Source: Adineta ricciae (taxonomy: Eukaryota; Rotifera; Eurotatoria; Adinetida; Adinetidae). From it: a stretch of DNA of 64,000 nt. The notes beneath the pieces are model-generated. The model was given only the letters and a program-made list of their open reading frames with translations, made no database searches and was not told the DNA's origin. This document shows positions 28,101 to 39,481 of this stretch, piece after piece (positions within the stretch are counted from its first letter, which is position 1; each line of letters starts with the position of its first letter). The stretch covers positions 1 through 64,000 of the forward strand of contig CAJNOJ010000443.1 in the NCBI GenBank assembly GCA_905250025.1, read 5' to 3'. The position numbers were made by a program, and so were the translations under genes.

Positions 28101-28163
28101 AAATCTTATCAATAGAATTAGTTACCAGAGGTAATTTATTATTTAATATAAATTGTTGATCCA
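22146..28163 (-). CDS. ARHGEF17: ARHGEF17-like Rho guanine nucleotide exchange factor
   Basis: This is a large multi-exon gene. The first exon (28163-28018, start MDQQFILNN) ends with GTAAGT, and the next acceptor appears near 27222, so intron 1 is about 800 bp, far longer than any other here. A Ser/Thr-rich low-complexity N-terminal half follows (27.2-26.0 kb). The DH (RhoGEF) domain begins IALQMYDTEKSYVEALKNLV near 25.7 kb and runs through LLIQPVQRIPRYELYLKDFLK near 25.1 kb. A split PH-like region follows (DRGIFLFNDLMIITSS). The C-terminal beta-propeller part has VWITSQGSHEIRLYHATN, LWIGTSAGILLNLTIP and GHVGPVRF, wording characteristic of ARHGEF10/17, closest to ARHGEF17. Role: activates Rho GTPases at the cell cortex. 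Exon joins were followed by frame, not proven. Confidence 0.85.
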
Positions 28164-29237
28164 TAATTGTTCACAAGTGTCTGTTTATATAAGAGATATT
28201 TTCTTCTGAGGGATAAACATACATTTGTGCTATTATGATACTGATCTTTATTCTTCAAGGCAAAATAAGAAAAAGAAACAATCTAATGTTAGCAAGTGTC
28301 GATATATGAAGATATATTTATATTTACTATCTTATACAATGTTATCAGACAAAATGTCACAATACTTACACTTTCTTTCATCAAAGAAATTCAAATTTTC
28401 TCTTCAAAAGATTTCTAATCAATGTGTTTCACATAGATTAATAATTTGATAATAGATAGAATACTTATTTCTTCACATTTTTTTTATCTAACATCTTTTA
28501 GTCAAATCAATTTCAAATAATGTGTCGATCATAATTAGTAATACATATATACGTCTCCATTAGAAGTAATTGAGACATCTGGATATATGAACAAAGAGAT
28601 AAATGGAAAATCGTCATGAAAGAATATTAGTTAATTCGTTATCTTATCTTTCTTTTTTCTCGTCTAATTCTTGACAAAGATGCAAATGTGCAACTAAATC
28701 GAAGAAATCGGAATCATTATTAAGATCTTTTTCTGTTGTGTATCAACTATAAATTAAGATAGTTCGGTATGGAACATGTAAATTATCAACGATATGTGTT
28801 CAGATGATTTCTTTTTAAATGTAGAAATCATCTATGAAAAAGTTTCGTTACATTTGCTCTTACAGTTTTCAAATACATTGTGAACAAACAAACAAACAAA
28901 ATATCTTCTTCATATAAACAGATTACTGAGAGTTCATATTACCTTTCAAGAAATGTCAATTAGAATGTATTTGATATAAAACAATTCGATAAATATTCAG
29001 ATGAATAATATAAAGAGTTGAAAAACGCTTATCCATTCTTATAACATGAGATCAGAAACATGTGTTTTTCATTATCATGAAAACGACATTCTATTGGTAA
29101 AATATATTCAGCTTATGAAGATCTTCTAATTTCATACTCTGTTCGATTTTAGATTTTTTTCTGATATTCTATAATTATTATGTTATTTATTTGTTTTATA
29201 CCATATATTATTCAATTGAAATAATCATCTTATTATA
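28164..29237. other. Intergenic DNA upstream of the RhoGEF gene
   Basis: No supported gene; AT-rich. It probably contains the RhoGEF promoter near 28164-28400. Confidence 0.5.
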
Positions 29238-29627
29238 ATGATACTTTTCGTCGGTTTAGTTATGAAATATACGCATTTTACTCTGATTATTCATTACTGT
29301 CAACTTAATGGAAATAGGCAAAATTTTACAACCATTTTCTCAACTTTGGTCATATTCGAATTTCTGCACTTTTCTTTCGTTTTTTTTCAGCAAGGAGTTC
29401 GTATGAAACAATCGATGCAATGGAAAAGACAAAGAAAGATAAATACTCAAGTCTTATCAATCGTTATTGTCTTTAATATTTTTTTAATTTTCATAGACAA
29501 TTCTACAAATTTTTGGTTTATTTGGTCTATCGTCAGATTCACTACAAATTATTCTGAATACCATGTTTTTCTTTGGTTGTTATGTTATATTCCTCTTTCC
29601 ATATATTTGTTTAGGAACAATATCTGA
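29238..29627 (+). pseudogene. Remnant of a rhodopsin-like 7TM receptor (TM5-TM7)
   Basis: The frame encodes a hydrophobic segment, a basic loop (GVRMKQSMQWKRQRKINTQV), then helix six-like (LSIVIVFNIFLIFIDN) and a final helix (FLWLLCYIPLSIYLF). The loop wording QWKRQRK followed by QxLSI is common at the ICL3-TM6 border of bdelloid receptor families. The first four helices are missing and no upstream exon was found, so this is a fragment. It might instead be the 3' exon of a gene whose other exons I failed to join. Confidence 0.45.
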
Positions 29628-29747
29628 AATTAGTTAGAAAATAGAAAAATGATTCCCTCGACTAAAAGGAGGGCCATGTCGAAAAAAAGTGGTCAAAAAA
29701 CGGAAATTCGTTTGTGTGCGTGTGTGTGTGTCTGTCGCAGATCAAAG

Positions 29748-29920
29748 GTCAAAAAACCATTTTTTCCAAAAACGGTCAAAACTGCATAAAACATGGTTTG
29801 GGAGGGTGGATGTTGCCAAGGGGACTTGGAGTTCAGCGTCAAAAAGACATTTTTTTCGAAATTGAACAAAACGTCTGAAAATATGGTTTGGGAGGGCTGT
29901 TGATGGTGGATGTTCGTTGG
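29748..29920. repeat. Two diverged tandem units, period about 90 bp
   Basis: The words TGGTTTGGGAGGG (29794 and 29884) and TCAAAAAxxCATTTTTTxC recur 90 bases apart. A GT-rich microsatellite (about 29710-29735) lies just left. Overlapping minus-strand frames here mirror the repeat and are not taken as genes. Confidence 0.6.
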
Positions 29921-30390
29921 AGAAAGCATCGAGATTAACTGTGATAGCGAAGGCCGTCTGAGCGCTCCCAGAGAACACTCCACGCGTGGTATACATTTAT
30001 GGATGTTGCAGTGGCTACAGAGAATCGATGTAGTCAATCAGTAGCAATGAAGGCTTTGAAAAGATTGAGATCAACCTCGACTGTGGATCCGAGTGAAAGG
30101 AAGGGCGAATGAGAAGATGTAATCTATAGGCTGACGTGTTAAAGTGGCAAGAATGAAATCTATAAATGAACGACTGGAATGGAGAATAAATATCAGAGTA
30201 AGAGAAAATTAATCAAACTCCTATTGCAGAAATCAGATTCAGTGACGTCTTTGCATACCAAACTGAAACTTTAACTAGTTTTAATGCAGCTATAACCCTT
30301 TCTTTCAGAAAAGGCAATAGAAAAATGAAGTACAAGTCGTAATCGTAAGTGACTTTCTTAAATCTTTTAAAAATCAGTATAAACAACAGT

Positions 30391-30564
30391 TGCAACCGTT
30401 AATGATATCATCTGTTATTGTTCTCCATCTTCTCTCTCTCTCTCCTCTGCTCTATATAAGCGTGTGTCTTATTGTGAAGTGGACACATTCTGCATATGTG
30501 AGTAAGCTCAATAAACATCTATGCCGTGAGAAGCGGTCTGCTACTCAACCAGTTTGTCGTTACA
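30391..30564 (+). mobile_element. Solo LTR, 174 bp, with 5-bp target duplication
   Basis: The element begins TGCAACCGTT and ends GTCGTTACA. ACAGT stands immediately on both sides (30386-30390 and 30565-30569), a perfect 5-bp duplication. Inside are a pyrimidine-rich tract, a TATA box (CTATATAAGCGTG, near 30452) and a poly(A) signal AATAAA (near 30510), in the order expected for promoter and terminator of a plus-oriented LTR. The TATA context is shared with the LTR at 54566. No internal retroelement sequence remains. Confidence 0.75.
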
Positions 30565-31073
30565 ACAGTCAATCTAAAATGGATGATATATTGTGCCCAG
30601 TTTTCGCTCTTTCGCCTCCAATAGTATGAGTATGATGTTTACTCTTTATCTATCGTTGTCCGAAAAGAAGGTAAAACATTGAAAAAAAATATGGCGTCGT
30701 TAAGCATCCAAAACATCACGCGAGTGAAATTTTACTCAGGTATTCCATGTCGACCTTCTCTTGGATCTGAAGAAATACTATGGGAAGGTTGAATGCATAG
30801 CGAAGAAATAAGTCTTCTTCGTTATATATATATATATATAGATTTTAAATTCAATTGAAATTATTCTTTTGTGATTAATTGTCAAGAAAGATTTATTATG
30901 AAGAAAGATTTATCAATTGAGCAGAGTATCAAAGATTTGTTTCTTAAATGCTTCGAACAGTTCATAAATGTAAAAGGTTTTGTTCTTATTCTGAAGGAAA
31001 AAAGCGGAATCTAAGTAGGGGGAAAAGGAAAAAAGGGCGATCAATTTGAGTTTGTCGATGCCCTCGAAGAATT
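30565..31073. other. Intergenic DNA
   Basis: It contains a pure (TA)n run near 30823-30840. No gene seen. Confidence 0.5.
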
Positions 31074-31527
31074 TTATTTTGGAAGAAGTGGAGCAAGATT
31101 TGGAAACTTCATTTGAATAAATTGATTAAATTGTTGTCGAGCATCTTCAACTTTGACTTTATCGTTTTGTAAATCAGTTTTAAATGCAGCTAATAAACCA
31201 TAAAAGAAATTAATGCATCCTTGTTCGCCGCTTAATAATACCTTTTGATTTGTTGTGTTTGTTACATATGCAACCGAATTCGGAAAATTGGTTGTTCCTG
31301 CACCAGTACTGTTCAATGCAGCTGTCAATTGTTTTAAAAATGCAGTTGTTGTTGCTTTATTTGCTGTAACCGTATTGCAAACCGTTGTAAAAGGAGGTGC
31401 AGTTGTATGTTACACTTGCTGCATTTGTGTAACAAACAATACCGAAGATAAGACAGAGCTACAATGAAGATCGTAGTACAATTTTATTTTCCTCATTTAT
31501 ACTTACTGCAAGATTACTTTTGTTCAT
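31074..31527 (-). CDS. Small secreted protein, unknown family, possible frameshift
   Basis: The first exon (31527-31507) encodes MNKSNLA and ends at a GTAAGT donor. After a 48-nt intron the second exon continues LCLIFGIVCYTNAASVT, completing a clear signal peptide. The long downstream frame, which begins about 20 codons later and contains TAFLKQLTAALNSTGAGTTN, GCINFFYGLLAAFKTDL and QFNQFIQMKFPNLAPLLPK, is offset by one base from the signal-peptide frame. The join occurs around 31400-31410 with no room for an intron. Either a one-base indel has broken the gene or the assembly has an error. The mature part would be about 110 residues with three cysteines. Family not recognised. Confidence 0.6.
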
Positions 31528-32260
31528 TGTGCTGATTGAGAAACTATTTTTTGTGTTTGATGCGCATCTATTTATATGAAACGGTACGTTCTATTATTAA
31601 TATCATGGACGTCATTATGTGTTGCAAACCAAGAACGTTCTCATTATGTACTTTACCTTGGTAGTGGAAATCATGACTTTGATTAGTATTTTTACAGAAG
31701 TACAATCGATGATCTTGCACACTTTTTTTTAATATAACGATTCATTAGAATTTTGCAGTGCTTTCAAGAATGTTCTCTTTATGTAACTTACGTAATGACC
31801 TACATATGGTCGACTTGTGATTTCTGAAATAGTAGAGTAAAAATACTTTCAAGGTGTGATGGTGCGGATGCGGATGTGGGTAAGAGTAAGTGTGAATAAA
31901 TCAATATTTTCTTTGATTATCTATACCATCAATGGCTATGACGAATGGCAGTTAGAAGGAAGCTCAGCTTTCGAGATCGTCGTCGAATACGATCTTTAGT
32001 CAGTCTATGCATGAAAATATTTGTGTCACCGAGACTTTCAAGTGGCTCAAGGTGAGTTGATAGCAAATTGAACTTTGCAGTAAGGTCAAATTACATCCAC
32101 CTTTTTATTAACGAACTAACTGAAAGCGTTCTCTACTACATATGATATATGAACCAATTCATTGGCGAATAAAGTACAACTGATATGAGCAGCAATCGAT
32201 TACCCAGGTGATTCAATCCGACTGGTGGATCGTGTCGGATTATATAGAATTACATCGGGA
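31528..32260. other. Intergenic DNA
   Basis: No supported coding sequence or repeat. Confidence 0.5.
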
Positions 32261-32269
32261 AAATGACTG

Positions 32270-32480
32270 GATTTTATCGGATCCGATGGGAATCCGTCGG
32301 AGTTTGCCGGCGTCCTAACCACAGGATTCCGATAGGCGGTTCTAAATGTCGGAATGATCATGATACTGCGGAATTCTGGAGAATCCGACACTTTTCAACA
32401 TCTGGAGCCGCCTGTCGGAATCCTGTGGTTAGGTTTCCGGGAACTTCCGACGAATTCCCCATCTGATCCGATGGGCTGAG
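32270..32480. repeat. Imperfect hairpin (inverted repeat) element
   Basis: The left arm contains CCTAACCACAGGATTCCGAT followed by AGGCGG; the right arm carries its complement, CGCCTGTCGGAATCCTGTGG then TTAGG. Matching continues outward through GTCGGA/TCCGAC and GATCCGATGGG words, so arms are about 75-80 bp around a spacer of about 50 bp. GC content is clearly higher than the surroundings. It may be a MITE or the tip of a larger foldback; no target duplication was recognised. Confidence 0.65.
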
Positions 32481-32754
32481 TTTGACCTGGGATATATCGA
32501 TACACAACGGTCTTAGATGCAATGCATTTGTTATTGATAAAAAAGAACTTCGAACAGTGTCTGATAGTATATGACTACAATTTATCTATTGAGAGTGAAA
32601 GAATATTAGCAATTGTAACTGTACACATACTTCTTTAAGAGTTTTTGACCTTCTATTTTCTAGTGTAGACACACGATCTATATAATCTTTAATTAGTTTC
32701 GTTCATTTTAATAACTAAAAAACTGGAAAATAGGTAAAAAGATGCATTGATCTA

Positions 32755-35700
32755 CTAAAAATTATGATTAAAGAAAAGTGAATGATCGTTTTCAATTGCT
32801 TGGGCAAGTTCGATAATTGATAAATGATTGAAAAAGAAAGAATTAGTAATTCGAGCTGAAATTTCTTTTTGTAAAAGAGTGATTGTTTGTAAAGCCATAA
32901 GAGATGTTCCGCCCAATTGAAAAAATGATTTATTTAAATCATTGTCATCAATTAAACATTTAAGAATACGTGAAAACACATCTCGAATAGTTTTCACAAA
33001 CGATAAATTTTGTTGATTAGTCGAATTATTAGTTATATCAATTGTAATCTGATTTAGATTGTTTTCTTCGAATAGACTTTTATTGAATTCGATTATTTTT
33101 CCTAATGGCTTTTGTAATTGTTGCTGATTGAATGATCCAAATAGTTGAAATAATAATTGATTAAAATTGTTCGCATGTTCTTCAACAGTTTCTCTATCAA
33201 ATACTTCAAACATATACGCCCAAACACAATTTATAGTTGAATTGTTTTTATCATAAAGAAATGAAAGATCTAAATCAAACATAAAACCCATTTGATGATC
33301 TTCATCTTTTGTTTCATATGTTGATAAAGAACATGTTTCATCAAATTTCATTTTTTCCATATTTGTGTAATCGATGACTGTTGTATTGACAGCAAAAAGT
33401 GTTTGTAAATACGGAAATTGTTGATAAACAGTTGGTTTTCTATGTAAATTGATTAATTGGTCATAAGGTAAATGAGAATATTGAACAGTTTGAAGAAAAA
33501 TTTGTTGAACTTGATGAATAAGTTCGGAAAATGAAATTTCATCGAGATTAGTCAATTGAATTCGACATGGAAGAATATTCGCAAACATTCCAATCATTGA
33601 AACTAGTTCGGATCGATATCGATTCATATGAATAACACCAATACATGAATCGCAATTCTCAAATGAAATTTGAGCAAGAAAAAGATAAAAACATGTTAAA
33701 CCTATTTGAAATAAAGTTACATTTGATTGATTTGCATATGAAATCATTGCATGAGCAACGGAATTTTCTATCGGAAAAGTCATTTGTTCTCCTCGACCAT
33801 TGCGATGGGTGAAAGAAATGTTTTTTCTCTGACGTAAATTTAATTTTTGATNAATAACACCAATACATGAATCGCAATTCTCAAATGAAATTTGAGCAAG
33901 AAAAAGATAAAAACATGTTAAACCTATTTGAAATAAAGTTACATTTGATTGATTTGCATATGAAATCATTGCATGAGCAACGGAATTTTCTATCGGAAAA
34001 GTCATTTGTTCTCCTCGACCATTGCGATGGGTGAAAGAAATGTTTTTTCTCTGACGTAAATTTAATTTTTGATGATAAGGATAATCTGTTAATAAATCGT
34101 TCCAAAAAGTACGTGCTTCAATCATTGGTAATTTTCTTTCATAAATCGAATAATCAATATATTGAAGGGAAGGTGTTTGTAAATCGAAACCTTGATAAGA
34201 TAAAAGAAGTTCACCAAGAAACAAATCAATTGCTCGTCCATCAAATGAACCATGATGAAAAATAAATAAAATAAAATCATTTTTGGATAATTCATTTGTT
34301 TCATTATACCGAATGAAATGACATCGAAATGCACTTTCATGTTCAGTATCAAATGGTCTCCACATTTCTTCATGTAACAATATTTTTTCTTCTTCTTCAT
34401 TATCAATAGTAGTAACACGAAGAGGATAATTGATTTGATCATCAATGATTTGACATAAAAGATTATTTGTGACATCAAATTTCAATTTTGTACGAAAGAT
34501 CCAATGTTTCATAACAATTAAATTGATTGAATGAATTAATCGATCAAGTAATAAATGACCAGAATCGATTCGAAAGATTTTACTCAAATTATAAGTTGGT
34601 AAAAGTTTATCATCATCGAAAAGACGAGTTCGTTCAGCTAACCAAACACTCATTTGAGAAAATGATGCAGGACCTTAATAAACAAAAGAAATCAAATGAT
34701 TTTTCGAGAGATTTTCTATTCATATGAATGACCTTGTTTGATATTCAAAGGAAACCAAATTGATTCGATAGTTAAGCATTGATTTTGTAAGAGATGAACG
34801 TGTTTTGCAATTGTGGTTTGAGAAAATAAATCGTTGATGTTAATCATTTGATGAAATTGTGTTTGATACAGGTGATGAAGTCGCATAAGAAGAAGAGAAT
34901 GACCACCTAATCGAAAGAAACTCACATTCACCGACGGAATCGATTCTAAATGAAGAATTTTGCACCAAATTAATGATAATTGTTGTTCCAGATCACTACG
35001 AGGTGATTTATCAAGAATAGCATTGGAAGATTTTGAAAGAAGGGAAAAATCTGGTTTAGGTAAAGCTTTACGATCTAATTTTCCATTGGAATTCAATGGA
35101 AATTGATCTAAGCGAATAAATAATGATGGAACCATAAATAAAGGTAAATATTTGAGACATTCATCACGTAGTTGATCGAGATTTAAATGTATTTTCGATT
35201 GGATATAAGTAACAAGATGTTCATCATTATTATGAAGAGATTTAATAACAATACAATTTGTAATTGTTGATGAAGATTTCATGAGAATTGATTCAATTTC
35301 ACCAAGTTCAATTCGTTGTCCTCGTAATTTAATTTGAAAATCATTTCGACCAATATAATGTAAAGTTTGAGATTTCGAATCAATACGAACTAAATCACCT
35401 GTTCGATAAAAGAAATCTTCATGATTAAATAAACGAACAAGAACTTTTTCAGTTAAATCAAATCGATTGAAATAACCTTGAAATACTCCGTGACCTCCAA
35501 CGAATAATTCACCTACTTGATGATCAAATACAATTGGTTGAAAATAATTATCAAGTATATAACATTTATAACCAGGAAATGGACAACCAATTGGAATAGT
35601 TTTACTTTCCAGATCAACTGGTGTAACACGATGAAATGTACAATTCAAAGTGCATTCAGCTGGACCATATAAATTATACAAATGACATGTTTTATTGAGA

Positions 35701-37658
35701 AATTTCGAAATCAATGAAGCGGTTTGTGGTGAAAGAATTTCCCCTGAAGAACATAAACATCGAACACTAATTAATATCGATTGATTTTTAACAAAATCAT
35801 TTAAATATTGAGTAAGAGCAGAAATAACCGTTGGTACTGTACTTAATGCGGTTATTTGATGTTTTTGAAAAATTAATGTCAAATAATTCATATCAAGATT
35901 TCCTTTTGGTTTTAATAAACAAAGTGTTGCACCAATCCACAATGAACCAAGAATATCTTGCATATGAATATCAAATGTTGAAGGAGTTATTTGAAGTATT
36001 GTATCATTATGTGTCATTATGGATAATTGTTGAAATGATTCTATATATAAATGAAAATTTCGTTGATTTATTGGAATTGCTTTTGGTTCTCCTGTTGAAC
36101 CACTTGTAAAAACAATATAAACGATGTTTTCTAAACAGTCTGATTTGATTACATTTGGAACGAGACTCATCGATAATGAAAGAATATTTTCGATATTAAT
36201 TTCATTGGATTTGATCAAATGAGTTGTTCGATGATGAGTTAAAACATATTTGGATTTCACTTGATTAATTAATGAACAAATTCGTGTTGATGATTGATCT
36301 GGTGAAACAGGACAATATGAACCACCACACATTAAAATTGATAATATACCGATGATCTATATGAAAAACAAATTCTTTCGAATATTTTCTATTTATTCAG
36401 AAAAAAAGCAAACCATTTCGATTGATCGATCAATACATTGAGCGATTACATCACCCGATTGTACTTGATATTGATGGATGAGATGATGTGCGATCATTTG
36501 GGAGAAATAAAATAGTTCAGCATATGTCAAACATTGATCATCAAGAATAATTGCTAATTTTTGATGATTTTCTTCAGTTCGACGTGTAAATTGTTCCGTT
36601 ATTGAGAAAACATTTGAAGGACAAAGTAATTTTGAACTTATATTGAATTGTTTAAGTAAATCCATTTCATGTGATAACAAAACAGAAAGTTCACAGATGG
36701 GGCGTGACCAAAATGAAGAAAAGATTTGATTTATCAATAAATGAAAACGATCAGTTATTAATTGAATTGAATCACATTCAAACAGATCACTAGACGCACA
36801 TAATGCAAATTTAATCGTACGTGTTGAAACATTATAAATCATAGTACATGTTATGTCAAATTTTGCAACATTTTCAACATCAGTGTTTGCTAATCTTAAT
36901 GGACAAAGAAAAGTATCAGAATCAACTTTAACTTTATCATCATGATGAGTTTCAACAAGAAATAATGTTTGAAGAACATTGTTTTTGATGGCATCGGATA
37001 TAATATCTTGATAAGGCAAATGAGAGTAAGACAATGTAGTAAATGCCAATTGCTTCACATGTTCAACCAGACGTAGGAGCGTTATTTGTGGTTCAACAAT
37101 TAATCTACTTGGTAAGGTATTTACAAAAATACCAACGAGATTTTCAAGTTCAGATCGTTGTCGATTGGCTGATAAAGTTAAAATGCATAAATCTGTTTGT
37201 TGAGTGAGTTTAAATAGGAACGTATAGAAAATAGTAAGACCAAGCTGATAAAGAGTTATCCCAGATTCACTCAGATAATTTACTATTTCCTTAACGATAT
37301 TCATTGGAACTTCAAAAGTTTTTGTAATTCCTCGACCTGATCGGATATTGTTTATGTCGGAAAAATGATCATAAGGCAATTGGAGATAATGATAGGAGAA
37401 ACCATTTAAATGTTCTTTCCAAAACTTTTTCTCTTCCTCCATATTGATACGTTTTTCATACATTGAATAATCAATATAATCGAAATTATTCATCGAAAGA
37501 TATTTCTCCGATGAATATGCTTCTTGTAAATCACGTAGAAAGATTTCAATCGACGCACCATCAAATGCGATATGATGAAAATTGAAAATAATTACATCCG
37601 ATGGCTCGAAATAATCATTCGAAAGAATTGCTGATCGACGAATAACATGACATCGAAA
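32755..37658 (-). CDS. Non-ribosomal peptide synthetase, C-A-T-C-T, 5' end missing
   Basis: Three exons on the minus strand. The first condensation domain is cut at the N at 37659 but keeps its active site HHIAFDG. The adenylation domain spans a 55-nt intron (near 36360-36414) and has YIVFTSGSTGEPKAIP (A3), the FDIHMQDI block (A4), LYGPAECT (A5), FYRTGDLVR (A7) and NGKLDRKALPKP with the catalytic Lys (A10). A thiolation domain follows (FFRLGGHSLLLM, Ser for phosphopantetheine). After another intron (34672-34727) come a second condensation domain (SFSQMSVWLAERT; active site HHGSFDG) and a last thiolation domain (FFQLGGTSLMAL) ending at 32755. No second A domain, epimerase or thioesterase is present. 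Bdelloid NRPS genes are known to be of bacterial origin; introns show this one is established in the host. The second C domain contains a duplicated 221-bp block, see separate entry. Confidence 0.92.
33631..34073. repeat. Exact 221-bp duplication around a single N, probable assembly artefact
   Basis: Bases 33631-33851 and 33853-34073 read identically, separated only by the N at 33852. The unit plus N is 222 bases, so the NRPS frame stays open through both copies and the second C domain appears to contain about 73 residues twice. Identity without a single change and the lone N argue for an uncollapsed overlap between contigs rather than biology. Confidence 0.85.
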
Positions 37659-37659
37659 N
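37659..37659. other. Single-N join between NRPS and hAT sequence
   Basis: Left of the N the minus-strand NRPS stops mid-domain; right of it plus-strand hAT coding sequence begins mid-gene. Both features are truncated at the same base, so this looks like a scaffold seam or a rearrangement breakpoint. Confidence 0.8.
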
Positions 37660-39481
37660 TACTGCTTCTTTGATTGCAGTGTTCGCCCGAGGATGACTCC
37701 TTTTTGTGTTCTCTGTCTGATAGGCATCGTTGGTTTAATTGATGATGCTGATGAATCAGCAGTGAACGTATCGGAGAATCTTAAAGCTGTGATTCAGAAA
37801 GTTGGTTTGAATCCCAATGGTCTCACTTCGATCGGTGCCGACAATACGAATGTCAATATGGGCAATCATCACAGCGTCTTTTCCTTATTCGCTACGGAAA
37901 TTTGTAATCTCATCAAAGGTAAACATGTTGAAAGCATCGCTGATTAACTCTATTCATATCCTATTGTCTTTACCTAGGAAATTGCTATTGCCATATTCTC
38001 CACAACGGTGTGAAATGGAGTCATCAGCGTTTGACGGTGAACATCGAGAAATTTCTCATGATGGCTTATGCTCATTTCTCCCGATCGGCGAAACGAATTG
38101 AGCAGTTGAAGAGTTATTACGAGTTTTACGAGCAAGATTTTCATGTGAGTTGTCCGTATTGAGTGACACAGTTAGGAGAATCGACATATTGTCTGTATGA
38201 TCCGCACAGGTTTTAATCCAGCACATCAAACTTCGATGGCTATCGTTGTATTCTTCGATTGATCGTTTACTATTAGTCTACAATCCGGTGAAAGATTATT
38301 TTACTGATGATTCAAACGATGAAATTCCCTCGGAATTGAAACAGACATTCGAGGCGGAAGAGACACTTTGCGTTTTGATGTTTTTGCATCATATTCTTTT
38401 CGAAATTCAAAAGAGCAACCTTGAATTACAAAGACAATCGACAACTGCTGTTGATTTAAATCGGATCATATCAACGCTTCGTTACAAGCTGAAGCAGCGC
38501 ATGGACAACTTGTTCTTTGGAATTCAGTGCTGTCGTTTGCTGAATCGAATGTCACCGGAACTGGCCAGTACATTGAAATCTTCCTTCGTGCAGTTCATTG
38601 AGAAATTTCTAGAGTATATTGATAAATATTTCTCCCATAATGCTGTTTTACTCGAAATAATTGGACGATTTGGCAATGGAATCGAAGATCTTACTTGGAA
38701 AGACGTACAGGAATGCATTGAAGTGACAAAGATCGAAGGGTTGCACGAAGACAGTTTATTCGACGAGCTGACCGAACTGAAGTTAACTTTTCAATCAATC
38801 AAAATGAAACAGACGCCGATTGCTGATCAAATTCGTCGTTTTATTTCCAATGAAACAGTGAAGACATCCACTGATTCGTCGAGAATAACCTCTCGAGAAT
38901 CGACGAGCGACGAAGAGGCTGATGAGCAAGCGACGTTGTTCAGATCGGATCAGCTATGGGCGATGTTATTCGCCGTTCATCCAACACCAACTCCAAACAT
39001 GAAGAAATTAGTTTGTTTTATTTATTCGATTCCTGCGAGCAACGCCTATGTGGAGAGCGTCTTCTCCGAGATGGAACATTTGTTGAATGACTTTCGTAAT
39101 CGAATGTGTGTAGATTCCATCGCTGCTGAATTGAGCATTCGAAGAAATGCTCGCATTCCATGCACTAACATATACAATTATTTATTATCCCGAAAAGAAT
39201 TGCTAACAGCAATCAGTGCCAATCGCAAATACAAAGTGAAAGATTAAATTAGCCAGTGAAATATCTCTTTGTATTGCATCTTCTATGTTTTGAAATTGAA
39301 ATTTAGTTGGAATAAAGAATGTGAACGATGCAAAGGCTTTGAAATCCTTATCAGTCGTAAGAATTAGCAACAAGATTTTGTTTTCCGGATTTCTTCCGGT
39401 TTTCTCACCGACCGTTTCCGCTTTTTTCCGCTTTCCTCGATAGATTTTCCGCTTTTCACGTCTACACATCTGGCCACCCTG
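37660..39481 (+). mobile_element. hAT DNA transposon, 5' end missing
   Basis: The right terminus ends with the bottom-strand word CAGGGTGGCCAGATGTGTAG, matching the CAGGGxxGGCC-type terminal repeats of hAT elements, at 39481. The adjoining 8 bases GTCCTAGA (39482-39489) would be the target duplication, but the left end and its duplicate are lost at the N at 37659. The interior encodes the hAT transposase-like gene described separately. The element abuts the coding sequence of an LDLa-EGF-7TM receptor gene in frame, showing it landed in an exon. Confidence 0.75.
37690..39247 (+). CDS. hAT-family transposase-like protein (partial)
   Basis: Three exons are visible. The first (to about 37919) contains TSIGADNTNVNMGNHHSVF, the RNase-H-like core region. 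The second (after a 59-nt intron) has CYCHILHNGVKW and ends DFHxx at a GTGAGT donor. The third (from about 38211) runs HIKLRWLSLYSSIDRLL to the hAT C-terminal dimerisation region PASNAYVESVFSEMEHLLND with the closing RNRMCVDSIAAELSIRRN, stop at 39247. The wording is that of the KIAA1586/ZMYM-type hAT subgroup. The N-terminal BED finger region is missing at the N. The frames are otherwise open over 500 codons, so the copy is young. Confidence 0.85.

Noticed and set aside
27540-28960. CRISPR-like or short regularly spaced repeats among AAGAAGAAG/TTCTTC tracts
   Set aside because: Simple-sequence runs of a eukaryotic AT-rich genome, with no repeat-spacer regularity.
29693-30037. Minus-strand 114- and 84-codon frames with internal similarity
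   Set aside because: The similarity is explained by the 90-bp tandem repeat, and the two frames overlap in different phases.
33631-34073. Genuine internal duplication of a condensation domain
   Set aside because: Copies are identical base for base and meet at a single N; assembly overlap is the simpler explanation.
34527-36109. Plus-strand frames inside the NRPS locus
   Set aside because: Antisense shadows of a clear multi-motif NRPS.
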